Below the pieces are notes generated by a model that was not told the DNA's origin, ran no database searches, and was given only the letters and a program-made list of their open reading frames with translations. The position numbers and the translations under genes were made by a program. This document shows, in pieces, positions 24,364 through 32,694 of a stretch of DNA of 44,987 nucleotides. The stretch spans positions 1-44,987 of the forward strand of contig NZ_KQ949131.1 of NCBI RefSeq assembly GCF_001514305.1, in the 5' to 3' direction. Numbering within the stretch: position 1 is the first letter of the stretch; each line of letters opens with the position of its first letter. Origin of the DNA: Streptomyces dysideae. Its GTDB lineage: Bacteria; Actinomycetota; Actinomycetes; Streptomycetales; Streptomycetaceae.

Positions 24364-24675
24364 CGGCCCTACCTCGTCCGTACGCCGTCACGCGGGCGAC
24401 ACAGCAAGAATGCGCCCGAACGCGTCCGGCCCGCACCTGGGAGGCGCGGGAACGGCCGCACCGCCGTCCACAGGACTGCGGCGCCGCACGGCCACCGGCC
24501 GGCCACCATGCCGTTACGGCAGGGGAGTTGCCGAGGGATATGTGACCATCCCCTCCACCGAACCTCCTCGATTGCGAATGTGAGGCGGTGATAACACTCC
24601 GGAGGCATCCCCCGTCACGCTCTTGGGCATGGATCGGCGCGTTTGACCGCTACCTGACAAGGAGTGATGCGCCCG
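24364..24675. other. Divergent promoter region between SpoIIE and P450 genes
   Basis: No gene is supported in these 312 bp. The segment drops in GC near 24570-24600 (GAATGTGAGGCGGTGATAAC), where the P450 promoter probably lies, but no -35/-10 pair with normal spacing is clear. Open frames on both strands here have no recognised product. Confidence 0.4.
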
Positions 24676-26061
24676 ATGAGCGCCCCCGTACCGTCGCCCA
24701 CCCCGGCACCGACCGCTCCCGGCGGATGGCCGCTGATCGGACATGCCCATCGGCTCGCCCGTGACCCGCTGCCCTTCTTCACCTCGCTGCGCGCGTACGG
24801 CAGCGTCGTGCGCATAGGCATCGGCCCCACCCCCGCCTACGTGGTCACCGACCCCGCGCTGACCCGCCGCGTCCTGGTGACCGACGCCGCCCGGTTCACC
24901 AAGGGCGGGAAGATCATCGACGCGCTGCGGGTCTTCTTCGGTGACGGACTCGCCACGGTTGCCGACGGCGACACCCACCTGCGCAACCGCCGCCTGATGC
25001 AGCCCATGTTCAACAAGGCGCACATCGCCGGCCGTGGCGACGCCATGATCGACCAGGTGCGGTCCATGGTCGCCGCCTGGCCCGAGGGCCACTCGCGCGA
25101 CGTGTACGCGGACATGAACGACATCACCCTCGCCGCGTTCCTGGTCGCCCTGTTCGGCACGGACCTGCCGGAACACATCGAGGGCGAGTTCACCGCGCTC
25201 ATGCCCGCCATCATGGCAGGAACGATTCGCCAGACGATCCTCCCGGGCTGGATCACCCGCCTCCCGCTGCCCGCCAACCGCGCCCATGCGGACCGCGTGG
25301 CCCGCCTGCGCGCCCTCATCGACAGCGCGATCGATCACGCGAGCAACCCCGGGAGCCAAGAGACGCAGACCACCCAGTGCCCCCACGCGGCCGCGCGGAC
25401 GCAGGAGCCGACCGGCCTGTTCCGGACGCTCGTCTCGGCCGGGGACCAGCTCTCCCGGCAACAGCTCCAGGACGAGGCCATCACACTTCTCACCGGCGCA
25501 ATCGAGACCACCGGCACCACCCTCGCCTGGACCCTGTACGAGATCACCCGACACCCCCACATCGAACAGCGGCTGCGCGAGGAACTGCGCGAGGTGTGCG
25601 GGGACAGCCCTTTGCGTTACGCCGACGTGGACCGGCTTCCCTACGCGCGTCAGGTGCTGCAGGAGGCCATCCGCAAGTACGGCCCGGCCTGGATGGTCAC
25701 CCGTACCGCCGAGCGCGACCTGGACCTCGGCGGTCACCACATCCCCGAAGGGGCGGACGTCGTCTGGAGCCCCTACCTGCACCAGCACGACCCCGCCTAC
25801 TTCCCGAACCCCGACACCTTCGACCCGGACCGCTGGGAAGCCGGCCGCGCGGCGGCCGCCCGGGGCTCCTTCCTCGCGTTCGGCGACGGACGCCGCAAAT
25901 GCATCGGCGAGAACTTCGCCTGGGCGGAACTCCAGATCATCCTGGCGACCGTCCTGCAGATCTGGCCGGCCTTCGAGCTCACCTCCCGCCCGCCCCGCCC
26001 CCAGGCTGTCGTCACCGTCAAACCCGACACGATGGCCATGGCCTACCACCGAAAGACGTGA
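24676..26061 (+). CDS. Cytochrome P450
   Basis: The 461-residue P450 has all core motifs. These are the I-helix LLTGAIETTGTTLAW (ETT proton-relay), the K-helix ExxR pair in LQEAIRKYG, FDPDRWEAGR, and the haem loop FLAFGDGRRKCIGENFA with Cys409 as the haem ligand. A proline-rich N-terminus (MSAPVPSPTPAPTAPGGWP) precedes the first helix. The style of the K-helix to meander region (MVTRTAERDLDLGGHHIPEG, SPYLHQHDPAYFPNPDTF) resembles terpene-type oxygenases such as pentalenene oxygenase, but no cyclase is nearby, so the substrate is open. Upstream starts at GTG 24664 and ATG 24667 lie too close to AAGGAG. It is followed by an alpha/beta hydrolase 108 bp later. Confidence 0.92.
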   Translation: MSAPVPSPTPAPTAPGGWPLIGHAHRLARDPLPFFTSLRAYGSVVRIGIGPTPAYVVTDPALTRRVLVTDAARFTKGGKIIDALRVFFGDGLATVADGDTHLRNRRLMQPMFNKAHIAGRGDAMIDQVRSMVAAWPEGHSRDVYADMNDITLAAFLVALFGTDLPEHIEGEFTALMPAIMAGTIRQTILPGWITRLPLPANRAHADRVARLRALIDSAIDHASNPGSQETQTTQCPHAAARTQEPTGLFRTLVSAGDQLSRQQLQDEAITLLTGAIETTGTTLAWTLYEITRHPHIEQRLREELREVCGDSPLRYADVDRLPYARQVLQEAIRKYGPAWMVTRTAERDLDLGGHHIPEGADVVWSPYLHQHDPAYFPNPDTFDPDRWEAGRAAAARGSFLAFGDGRRKCIGENFAWAELQIILATVLQIWPAFELTSRPPRPQAVVTVKPDTMAMAYHRKT

Positions 26062-26169
26062 GCCCGGCGCCGGGAAACCACCGCTCAGGGCGGCCACGGC
26101 AGTGACGGCACCCTCGGCGGCCGGTTACCGTACCGGTCAGTAACCGGACCGCACCGCAGGAGGCGCCCC

Positions 26170-26952
26170 ATGCCGCAGCTCGAAGTCGACGGCGCAGCAC
26201 TGACGTATGACGACGAGCGCCCCCGCGACGGCGACGGCACACCCCTGGTGTTCGTCCACGGCTGGACGGCCGACCGGCACCGCTGGGACCACCAGGTCGC
26301 CCACTTTGCCGGGAACCGCCGGGTGATCCGCCTCGACCTGCGCGGGCACGGTGAGAGCGGCGGGGCGGGTGTACGGACGATCGAGGAACTGGCGACGGAC
26401 GTCCTCGCCCTCCTCGACCACCTGAAGATCGAACGATGCGTTCTGATCGGCCACTCGATGGGCGGCATGATCGCGCAGACCATCGCCCTCACCCACCCCG
26501 ACCGCGTGGACCGGCTGGTCCTGGTCAACTCCATCGGCAAGATGGCCTACAGCCGGGGCCGCGGCCTGCTGATGGCCGTGTCGACGCTCGCCCCGTTCAA
26601 GCTGTTCGTCGCCGCGAACATCCAGCGGGCGTTCGCTCCCGGCTCTCCGCGCGAGGTGGTCCGGGAGTACATCCGCGCGTCCGCGGACACGCCCCGGGAG
26701 GTCGTGATGACGCTCTACGGCGCCATGCGGGCCTTCGACGTCCTCGACCGCGTCGGCGAGATCCGCGTCCCCACCCTCATGGTGCACGGCTACCACGACA
26801 TCCAACTGCCGGTGGGGCAGATGCTGCGGATGGCGAAGGCCTACCCGGACGCGGTGGTCCGCATCATCGACGCCGGCCACGAACTGCCGGTGGAGAAGCC
26901 GGAGGAACTGACCGGGGCCATCGCCCACTTCCTCACCGGCCCCGCCTACTGA
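26170..26952 (+). CDS. Alpha/beta-fold hydrolase
   Basis: The 260-residue protein has the alpha/beta hydrolase triad. Ser96 lies in the nucleophile elbow GHSMGGM, Asp210 in PTLMVHGYHD and His237 in IIDAGHELP. The oxyanion region is LVFVHGWTADRHRWD. There is a small helical cap. It should cleave an ester, lactone or similar bond. ATG 26170 follows CAGGAGG at ideal spacing. Its position after the P450 gene on the same strand suggests a possible joint role in one small-molecule pathway, though the 108-bp gap allows a separate promoter. Confidence 0.9.
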   Translation: MPQLEVDGAALTYDDERPRDGDGTPLVFVHGWTADRHRWDHQVAHFAGNRRVIRLDLRGHGESGGAGVRTIEELATDVLALLDHLKIERCVLIGHSMGGMIAQTIALTHPDRVDRLVLVNSIGKMAYSRGRGLLMAVSTLAPFKLFVAANIQRAFAPGSPREVVREYIRASADTPREVVMTLYGAMRAFDVLDRVGEIRVPTLMVHGYHDIQLPVGQMLRMAKAYPDAVVRIIDAGHELPVEKPEELTGAIAHFLTGPAY

Positions 26953-27045
26953 CCACCCCCACTCCCGCCACACGGCCCTGCATCACAGGCCGGGCATGGT
27001 GGCTCTCCCTGTCGGAACAGCGGACGACGACGGGGGACACCACAC

Positions 27046-27490
27046 ATGCCCGGACCACGACAGGAACAGACGGAAAGGCACCGCAGGAGCGAACTCCGCC
27101 ACCGGAGGGCCCGAGCGGCCTGCCGGGCCCGCGAACGGGCCGAACGCCGGCGCGCATCGGCGACGACGGCGGAAACCCGCCGCAGCGCCCACACCCGGCG
27201 CCGCCGAGCCTGGGGGACCGGCGCCGTCCTCCTGGGCCTGCTACTGGCACCCACGGGTGCCCTCGAACTGCTCGCGATCGACGAGGCCCGCGACACGGCA
27301 CGGGCGTTCCACGCGGCACACCCGTGCCCCAAGCCTCGCACCACGCCCACCGAGGACTGCCTGCGCACCCTCCCCGCCACGGTGACCGAGGAGAAGCCCG
27401 GGCCGGACGGGACGTACACCCTGAAGCTCGACGGCGCACCACCCATCCCGCCCGCCCTGCACCTGAAGGACCCCGACCCGGCGCTGCGCA
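27046..27490 (+). pseudogene. Hypothetical single-pass membrane protein, 3' end lost
   Basis: From ATG 27046 the protein starts with an Arg/Glu/Ala-rich cytoplasmic stretch (MPGPRQEQTERHRRSELRHR), then one TM helix (GTGAVLLGLLLAPTGALELL, about 57-76) and an outside part with two cysteines (HAAHPCPKPRTTPTEDCLRT) and a beta-type segment (GPDGTYTLKLDGAPPIPP). Near 27490 it runs without a stop into a methyltransferase fragment in the same frame. It is probably the 5' portion of a gene fused to foreign sequence by deletion. The family is not recognised. Confidence 0.55.
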
Positions 27491-27870
27491 CCTTGCGGCC
27501 ATCGACCGTTCCACGACGGCGACGTCCCGAGCCGAACGCCGCAATGCCGCCGCGCTGCGGGACGGCAGGCCACGATCGCCACGGCGGCCTTCACCGAGCC
27601 CGCCCTGGCCTCGGCGGCCTGACCGACTGTCGCTTCGACAGGATCTTCGCGATCAACGTCAACCTGTTCTGGACCGGCCCCGCCCGCACCGAACTGGCGC
27701 TCGCGACAAGGCTCCTGGCACCCGCCGGGACCCTGTACGCGTTCTACGAGCCGCCGGTCGGGCGGCGTACCGAACTGGTCTCGAAGGTCACCACGACCTT
27801 CGAGGCAGGCGGCTTCACCACGGAGGTCCTGCGCACGGAGCCGATCGTGGCGATCGCGGGCCGCCGGGGC
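27491..27870 (+). pseudogene. Class I SAM methyltransferase remnant
   Basis: The fragment carries a recognisable methyltransferase C-terminal half: AIDRSTTATSRAERRNAAAL, then ATIATAAFTEPALA, then DCRFDRIFAINVNLFWTGP and LLAPAGTLYAFYEPP. These three pieces are in different frames. One base is missing near 27570 (AGG before CCACG), and the frame changes again near 27617-27625. The glycine-rich SAM-binding start is absent, and the sequence ends at about VAIAGRRG without a stop. The left junction near 27490 follows the membrane-protein fragment. It is a dead remnant, and unrelated by sequence to graspetide methyltransferases as far as I can tell. Confidence 0.7.
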
Positions 27871-27896
27871 CCGCGGGAAGGACCGGGTCCCGGCCC

Positions 27897-28559
27897 TCAG
27901 GCCGTGGTACGGAGGGTGCGCTTGGCGAGTTCGTACGCCGGGAGCATCGCCTCGTGCTCCTCGCTGTCCAAGCCGCCCAGGTGCAGCACAACGGGGCCCC
28001 GCGCGGTGGTGACGGCGAGGGCCCGCTCCGTCTTCGTCTCCTCCAGGATCTTGCTGGTGGTGAGGTACTCCACCTCGACGCCCGCGAGTTCACCGGCCGT
28101 GAAGGTCCGGTACGTCTCCCCGCTCACGTTGCTCTCCGCGCCGACGAACGCCTTCAGAACGGCACGGGCGTCGTCGTCTCCGGGCTCGCCGGTCCAGACC
28201 CGGAGGAAGCCGATGTGCCCGGCGGGCTTGGCGTCGATCTCGCAGGCGGCGGTGACGGGCCCCTGCCGCAGGAGCGCATCGGCGACCTCGCGGGCCAGCT
28301 CGTCCGCGGCGTCCTGCCCGGCCTGTGCGTCAACGGCCTCCGCCGTCCAGCCCTCCGCGGTGTCGAAGGCGACGGGAAGCTCACACGCGGACCCGTCCCC
28401 GCCGAGTGTGCCGCCCTTGCCGACAGCCGCGCCCGCCGACGCAGTCCCGGACGCCTTGGCGTCCACCGCTTCCCCGTCCTCCGAACAACCCGCCAACACC
28501 ACCGCCAGCAAGGCCGCACATACGACCCGCCGCCCCGGCACCCCCACCCCGACCTGCAC
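27897..28559 (-). CDS. Lipoprotein of unknown function
   Basis: The 220-residue product starts with GTG 28559 after GGGAG. Its N-terminus (VQVGVGVPGRRVVCAALLAV and then VLAGCSEDG) is a lipoprotein signal with lipobox LAGC, so it should be anchored by its cysteine to the outer face of the membrane. The mature domain (about 30-220) has alternating helix and strand segments (CELPVAFDTAEGWTAEAVDA, HIGFLRVWTGEP, RALAVTTARGPVVLHLGGLD). I recognise the general type (Streptomyces lipoproteins with a LpqN-like or similar fold) but not the family. The frame extends to 28823 upstream, but the added residues are antisense to the next gene. Confidence 0.8.
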   Translation of the reverse strand: MQVGVGVPGRRVVCAALLAVVLAGCSEDGEAVDAKASGTASAGAAVGKGGTLGGDGSACELPVAFDTAEGWTAEAVDAQAGQDAADELAREVADALLRQGPVTAACEIDAKPAGHIGFLRVWTGEPGDDDARAVLKAFVGAESNVSGETYRTFTAGELAGVEVEYLTTSKILEETKTERALAVTTARGPVVLHLGGLDSEEHEAMLPAYELAKRTLRTTA

Positions 28560-28671
28560 GTCTGTCTCCCTACTCCCTCTCCGGCCGCACACAGTAACGC
28601 GCGCGGGACAACCATCCGACGGCACGGTCGGTCGTATGTCGTGTCGTACAACGACACAAGGGGAGACAGCG

Positions 28672-29351
28672 ATGCGAAAGGCGAGGGTGGCCAGACTGCT
28701 GGTCACGTTATTCGCGGGGACGGCACTGGTGTTCGCGGGGCCGGCCGTGGCGCAGGCCGTGGGCCAGGGCAGCGACGCCGCGGAGGACGTGCCACGCGTC
28801 GAGATGGAAGTGAGGGAGTTCAACGCGATCGTCCCGCAGCCCTACACACCCGACCCCAACGCCTACTTCGGGCCGTACAAGTGCCAGTTGTACATCCGGG
28901 ACTGCTGGCCCACCGCCGGCTGCGGCGGCTTCTCCATCTACACCAAGCTGAGCCATGTGCGCGAACAGCCCGGCTACACCGAGGGAGTGGAGGACAACTC
29001 CCACTTCCAGGCGACCGTCGAAACGTCCCGCACTTTCGGCTGCATGGACGAGAACGGCGTCTTCGACCGGAGCACCGCCTTCGAAGTGGAGGAACAGCGG
29101 CGCATGTCCTCCTACTACTGCACCCCATAACGTCGTACGTGCTGTACCAGTACCGCACCACCGAGACGAACGACTTCGGACCGGGCTTCTTCGTCAACTT
29201 CGCGCCGGTGCAGGTCGAATGCGCCGAGGGCATGACCCCGACGCAGGACGACCTCAAGGTCGACGACGTACGGATCAGCATCGCGGACTCGCCGGTCTTC
29301 GCGAACCGCACCTGGGAGTTCGGGCCGTTCACTGCGGGCAGCGGCGCGTGA
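28672..29351 (+). pseudogene. Secreted protein of unknown function, frameshifted
   Basis: From ATG 28672 (after AGGGGAGA) the protein has a Sec signal peptide (MRKARVARLLVTLFAGTALV, cut near residue 29) and a Cys-rich mature part (YKCQLYIRDCWPTAGCGGFS; TSRTFGCMDENGVFD; MSSYYCTP), stopping at 29130. The coding pattern continues in the next frame as TSYVLYQYRTTETNDFGPGF, VQVECAEGMTPTQDDLKVDD and TWEFGPFTAGSGA, ending at 29351. Inserting one C in the CCCC run at 29123-29126 would join them into a protein of about 226 residues. The break is either a consensus error or a real mutation. The family is not recognised. Confidence 0.7.
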
Positions 29352-29509
29352 CCCGTGCTCTGTTGCGCAGCCTGCCGACCGGCGCCTGCCTGGCAGGCTG
29401 CGCGCAGAACGCCCCGACACACGACCGTAATTGCACTTTCAAGTGATCTGGGGATGCCGCCAGGATCGCGTTGCCCGAGCACGCCGCACCGTCCTCGAAA
29501 GGCACCCGC

Positions 29510-30184
29510 ATGCGCAGCAGACCCCTTGTTCTCCTCGCCGGCGTCACAGCGCTCCTGTGCACGACGGCGTCACCGGCACACGCCCGCGTCCAGCCCGGCC
29601 TCACCTACTCGGGTGAGGGTACGTTCTACGGCGCGACCGGTGTCGGAAACTGTCTCTACGACGCCACCAGCGACATCGGCATCGCGGCCCTCAATCACAC
29701 CGACTACGACAACTCCCGCATGTGCGGGGCCTATCTCAAGGTCAAGGGCCCACGAGGCGAGATCACGGTGAAGATCGTCGACCGCTGTCCGGAGTGCGCC
29801 CCCGGAGACATCGATCTCGGCGAACGCGCCTTCGCCCGCATCGCCGACCCCGTGGCAGGCCGGGTACCGATCACCTGGCAGCTGGTCAGCCCGGACATCG
29901 GCGGCCCCGTCGCCTACCGCTACAAGGAGGGCTCCTCGCAGTGGTGGTGCGGCATCCAGGTACGCAACCACCGCAATCCCGTCGCCACTCTGGAAGTCCG
30001 CACCGGCTCCACGTGGCGACAGTTGCCGCGCTACGAATACAACTACTTCGTCTCGGAGAACGGCACCGGCTGCGGCTCCGACATCCGGATCACGGACATC
30101 CACGGCCAGACCCTCACCGACACCGGCATCACCATCACCCCGAACGTCGACCAGCCCGGCCGGGCCCAGTTCGACAAACGATGA
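29510..30184 (+). CDS. Expansin-like secreted protein (DPBB plus CBM63-like domain)
   Basis: The 224-residue protein has a Sec signal peptide (MRSRPLVLLAGVTALLCTTA, cut near residue 25). A double-psi beta-barrel follows (about 35-120: SGEGTFYGATGVGNCLYD, MCGAYLKVKGPRGEITVKIV, DRCPECAPGDIDLGERAFAR), whose GDIDLG Asp matches the key acid of bacterial expansins. The C-terminal domain (about 125-220, WCGIQVRNHRNPVATLEVRT) is CBM63-like and should bind cellulose or wall glycan. Such EXLX1-like proteins loosen polysaccharide networks without hydrolysis. All elements are intact. It may work alongside the GH64 glucanase on plant or fungal walls, which is inference. Confidence 0.88.
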   Translation: MRSRPLVLLAGVTALLCTTASPAHARVQPGLTYSGEGTFYGATGVGNCLYDATSDIGIAALNHTDYDNSRMCGAYLKVKGPRGEITVKIVDRCPECAPGDIDLGERAFARIADPVAGRVPITWQLVSPDIGGPVAYRYKEGSSQWWCGIQVRNHRNPVATLEVRTGSTWRQLPRYEYNYFVSENGTGCGSDIRITDIHGQTLTDTGITITPNVDQPGRAQFDKR

Positions 30185-30586
30185 CCTCGCGTGGTCCTGC
30201 GGGCAGGCCCAGTCCCGCAGGACCGCGGTCGTGGTCAGCCCGCCCGTACGACGAATCGCTGATCGGCCCGCGCCGGTGCACGGCTCCTCGATCGCTTCGA
30301 CGCCTTCGGCGGTGTCCTCGTCGAGGATGCCGCCGCACCGGCCGCTGCCCAGTGGCCGTGGCGAGGCTGCAGCCGGTGAAGCCGCCGGGCGTCGTGGTGG
30401 AGGAGTCGGTTCGGGACATTTCCGGTCACCCGGCGATTTCCGGCCGTGGTGCAGGTCGGCGTGTCCTCCGCGTGTTGGCTTCTTTTCGACCCTCCAGACG
30501 CCTGAACTCCGGTTCTGAGTGACCTCTGGGGAGCGTGTGGAGAAGATGTGCTTAAAATCTGAAGCCTGTTCGAAGAGAGGTCATGG
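30185..30586. other. Intergenic, no gene supported
   Basis: Open frames in these 402 bp lack recognisable products and coding bias. Two copies of ATTTCCGG (near 30418 and 30439) and an AT-rich patch (GCTTAAAATCTGAAG, near 30548) stand out. The latter lies about 35 bp before the next start and may be its -10 region, but no -35 pairs with it. Confidence 0.4.
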
Positions 30587-31558
30587 GTGAGCGAACCGAC
30601 AGGCCCCGTCTGCCCGGAATGCGGCACGTCCCGGGCAGCGGATGGCACACCGGCCTGCACCTGCGGTCGCCGCGCGTCCGACGCTCACCGCGAGACGCGT
30701 ATGGCGGAGGCGGCCGCCGCGGAGGACTTCGATCCGCTGCGTATACGCCCGTTCGTGGAAGTCGGAGACAACTCCGCGCCCCCGGACGCTTCTACGACCT
30801 CGTCCGAAGCCGAAAGCACCGGCACGGACGAACAGGTGGACGCCGCCAGGAAGTCCGGAGCCACGCAACAGCCAACTCTCTTGCAGGACTTGGGCAGCGC
30901 ACCCACGAGCCCGCTTGAAGACGGGCCGAACCACACCCCCGCGCCGCGCGACGAGCACCCCTCGGCCGACAGCACCCAGGACCGTCGACGACGGCGGCGC
31001 CGAGCCGTGCTGGCAACCGGCGCGGGAGCCGCCGCGGCCGTCCTGGTGACGGGGGGATTCGTCGGCGGACTCTTCTCGTACACGGGCCCCGTGCGCGACG
31101 GCTCACAGCCCGACGGCATGCGGGCGAGCGTGCCGGAGAAATCGTCCGGGAGCGATACGTCGTCCGTGTCTCCGTCCTCGACGGTGTCCGCGCCGGAACC
31201 GTCCGAGACCTCACCGTCCTCCCCGGCCGCGAGCCCGGCCACTCCAACCGGCTCCACCACGCCGACCGAGTCGAAACCGAGCGCCGACGTCACCGCCACG
31301 GCCGCACCAGCACCGAGTACGTCGGACGGAGTGGCCCCCGTCCTCCGCTTCGGCGACTCGGGACCTGAGGTCACCGAACTCCAGCTCCGCCTACGGCAGA
31401 TCGGCTTCTACAACGGTGACATCAACGGCAACTACGACCGTCAGGTCGAGAACGCGGTAAGCGGATACCAGCTCACCCGCGTCATCCTGCGGGACGAGTC
31501 GGGTGTCTACGGCAAAGAGACCCGGACCTCCCTCGAGTCCGAAACCTCGGAGCCATGA
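30587..31558 (+). CDS. Membrane-anchored peptidoglycan-binding protein
   Basis: The 323-residue protein starts with GTG 30587 (VSEPTGPVCPECGTSRAADG) after GAGAGG. It has a short zinc-ribbon-like N-terminus (Cys9, Cys12, Cys24, Cys26), an acidic stretch, one TM helix (about 140-163, VLATGAGAAAAVLVTGGFVG), a Ser/Thr/Pro-rich linker (about 175-250) and a C-terminal peptidoglycan-binding domain (about 252-323, VLRFGDSGPEVTELQLRLRQ). It should be inserted with the N-terminus inside and the wall-binding domain outside. The linker is the type of region that protein O-mannosyltransferases modify. A hairpin terminator follows. Proteins of this layout are common and uncharacterised in Streptomyces. Confidence 0.85.
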   Translation: MSEPTGPVCPECGTSRAADGTPACTCGRRASDAHRETRMAEAAAAEDFDPLRIRPFVEVGDNSAPPDASTTSSEAESTGTDEQVDAARKSGATQQPTLLQDLGSAPTSPLEDGPNHTPAPRDEHPSADSTQDRRRRRRRAVLATGAGAAAAVLVTGGFVGGLFSYTGPVRDGSQPDGMRASVPEKSSGSDTSSVSPSSTVSAPEPSETSPSSPAASPATPTGSTTPTESKPSADVTATAAPAPSTSDGVAPVLRFGDSGPEVTELQLRLRQIGFYNGDINGNYDRQVENAVSGYQLTRVILRDESGVYGKETRTSLESETSEP

Positions 31559-31574
31559 CGTCGTTCGAGGCCTT

Positions 31575-31597
31575 GGCCGGGCGGGCCCCGGCCTTTT
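31575..31597 (+). terminator. Rho-independent terminator
   Basis: A 7-bp GC stem (GGCCGGG and its complement, 5-base loop) is followed directly by TTTT, 16 bp after the peptidoglycan-binding gene stop. Confidence 0.75.
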
Positions 31598-31690
31598 CGG
31601 CTGGAACCTCTTTGCTCGCCTGATCGTCCTCCACGGTGAGGACGGATGTTCATAGTGTGCGTGTCCTGTTCACGCGGGAAGAGGGCTGCC

Positions 31691-31909
31691 ATGCAGGCGA
31701 GTGACCCGACCAAACTGGAGACCACCCTGCCCGACGGCCGACGCATGACACTGTCCCTCCCGGCGACGGACGCGGCGTGGGCGGCTGACGGCATCAAGGG
31801 CCTGCGTACGGTCGCGCCCACGCACACGGGCCGCGGCGAGGAACCTCCGGCTCTCCCCGCTCAGCCCGCCATGCCGCTTGAAGTGGCTCTTCTTGGCCTG
31901 GGTGCCTGA
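31691..31909 (+). CDS. Small hypothetical protein (72 aa)
   Basis: The peptide starts MQASDPTKLETTLPDGRRMT at ATG 31691, about 9 bases after GAAGAGGG, continues LSLPATDAAWAADGIKGLRT, and ends with a hydrophobic tail (AMPLEVALLGLGA). The first 45 residues look like a genuine short beta-rich domain. The last 25 are of doubtful coding quality and may be read-through of a broken gene. There is no signal peptide or TM segment. It is convergent with the TetR gene. Family unknown. Confidence 0.4.
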   Translation: MQASDPTKLETTLPDGRRMTLSLPATDAAWAADGIKGLRTVAPTHTGRGEEPPALPAQPAMPLEVALLGLGA

Positions 31910-31950
31910 CTGCGGTTCCTTACCCCTGAACCGGGCTGGGCCGGCGAAGG

Positions 31951-32541
31951 TCAGTGCGGCCGGCGTAGTCCTGCGATGAGGAGTTCGACCAGTCGACGTG
32001 CGTCGTAGCGGGGGTCGCTGTCCGCGCCGATGCAGAGGTTCCCGACGCCGCGCATGAGCTCGTAGGCCTCCAGATCGGATCGAATCTCGCCAGAATCGGC
32101 TGCGGCGTCGAGCAGTTGGTCGCACACGGGCACGAGCCGGTCGAGGAAGTAGGCGTGCAGCGTGTCGAAGCCGGCGTCGTCGGAGTGCAGCACGGCGGCG
32201 AGTCCGTGTTTGGTGACCAGGAAATCGACGAAGAGGTTGATCCACTGCCCGAGTGCGGCGTGCGGAGTCGCGTTGGTCGCCAGCAGGGTCGGCCCGGCCT
32301 CGGCGCAGGCGTCGACCTGGTGCCGGTAGACGGCGATGATGAGGTCCGCTCGCGTCGGGAAGTGGCGGTAGATCGTGCCCAGTCCGACGCCGGCCTCGGC
32401 TGCGATGTCGCGTACCGGCGCTTCCACGCCTGACCTGACGAAGACCGCGGCGGCCGCGTCGAGCAGAGTCTCCTTGTTGCGCCGGGCGTCCGCCCGTTTG
32501 GACCGGACTGCACGCCCTGCGCCCTCGTCGCCGTCGTTCAC
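31951..32541 (-). CDS. TetR-family repressor
   Basis: The 196-residue protein has an N-terminal TetR HTH (about 20-66: NKETLLDAAAAVFVRSGVEA then VRDIAAEAGVGLGTIYRHFP) and a C-terminal ligand-binding domain (TLHAYFLDRLVPVCDQLLDA). It is divergent from the aldo/keto reductase at 32695, and the 153-bp gap carries two copies of CGGAAC-N3-GTTCCG, which I take to be its operators. It should repress itself and the reductase/monooxygenase pair until a small ligand binds. The ligand is unknown. Confidence 0.92.
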   Translation of the reverse strand: MNDGDEGAGRAVRSKRADARRNKETLLDAAAAVFVRSGVEAPVRDIAAEAGVGLGTIYRHFPTRADLIIAVYRHQVDACAEAGPTLLATNATPHAALGQWINLFVDFLVTKHGLAAVLHSDDAGFDTLHAYFLDRLVPVCDQLLDAAADSGEIRSDLEAYELMRGVGNLCIGADSDPRYDARRLVELLIAGLRRPH

Positions 32542-32573
32542 CGCGCCGCTCCTCCGCTACCGACCTTGCTAAA

Positions 32574-32588
32574 CGGAACGGTGTTCCG
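32574..32588. promoter_or_regulatory. TetR operator 1
   Basis: CGGAACGGTGTTCCG is a 15-bp dyad, perfect in both 6-bp arms. It lies 33 bp upstream of the tetR start codon, in its promoter region. Confidence 0.7.
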
Positions 32589-32596
32589 TATCGTTC

Positions 32597-32611
32597 CGGA
32601 ACGAGGTTCCG
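32597..32611. promoter_or_regulatory. TetR operator 2
   Basis: CGGAACGAGGTTCCG repeats operator 1 with the same 6-bp arms. Its centre is 23 bp from that of operator 1, about two helical turns, which would put two repressor dimers on the same face. Outer arms extend to AAACGGAAC and GTTCCGTTT, making the whole block a larger inverted repeat. Confidence 0.7.
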
Positions 32612-32694
32612 TTTGCTCATGATGTCAGAGCAGAGGGCCGACAACCAAGCCACACATTGCCACCACGCTTCATCCGCAATGGAGGAACACGGTC

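Noticed and set aside
27491..27870. The methyltransferase fragment as the missing third gene of the graspetide system
   Set aside because: It is a general class I methyltransferase tail with NVNLFWTGP and FYEPP, 13 kb away and broken. It does not resemble the PIMT-type enzyme of graspetide clusters.
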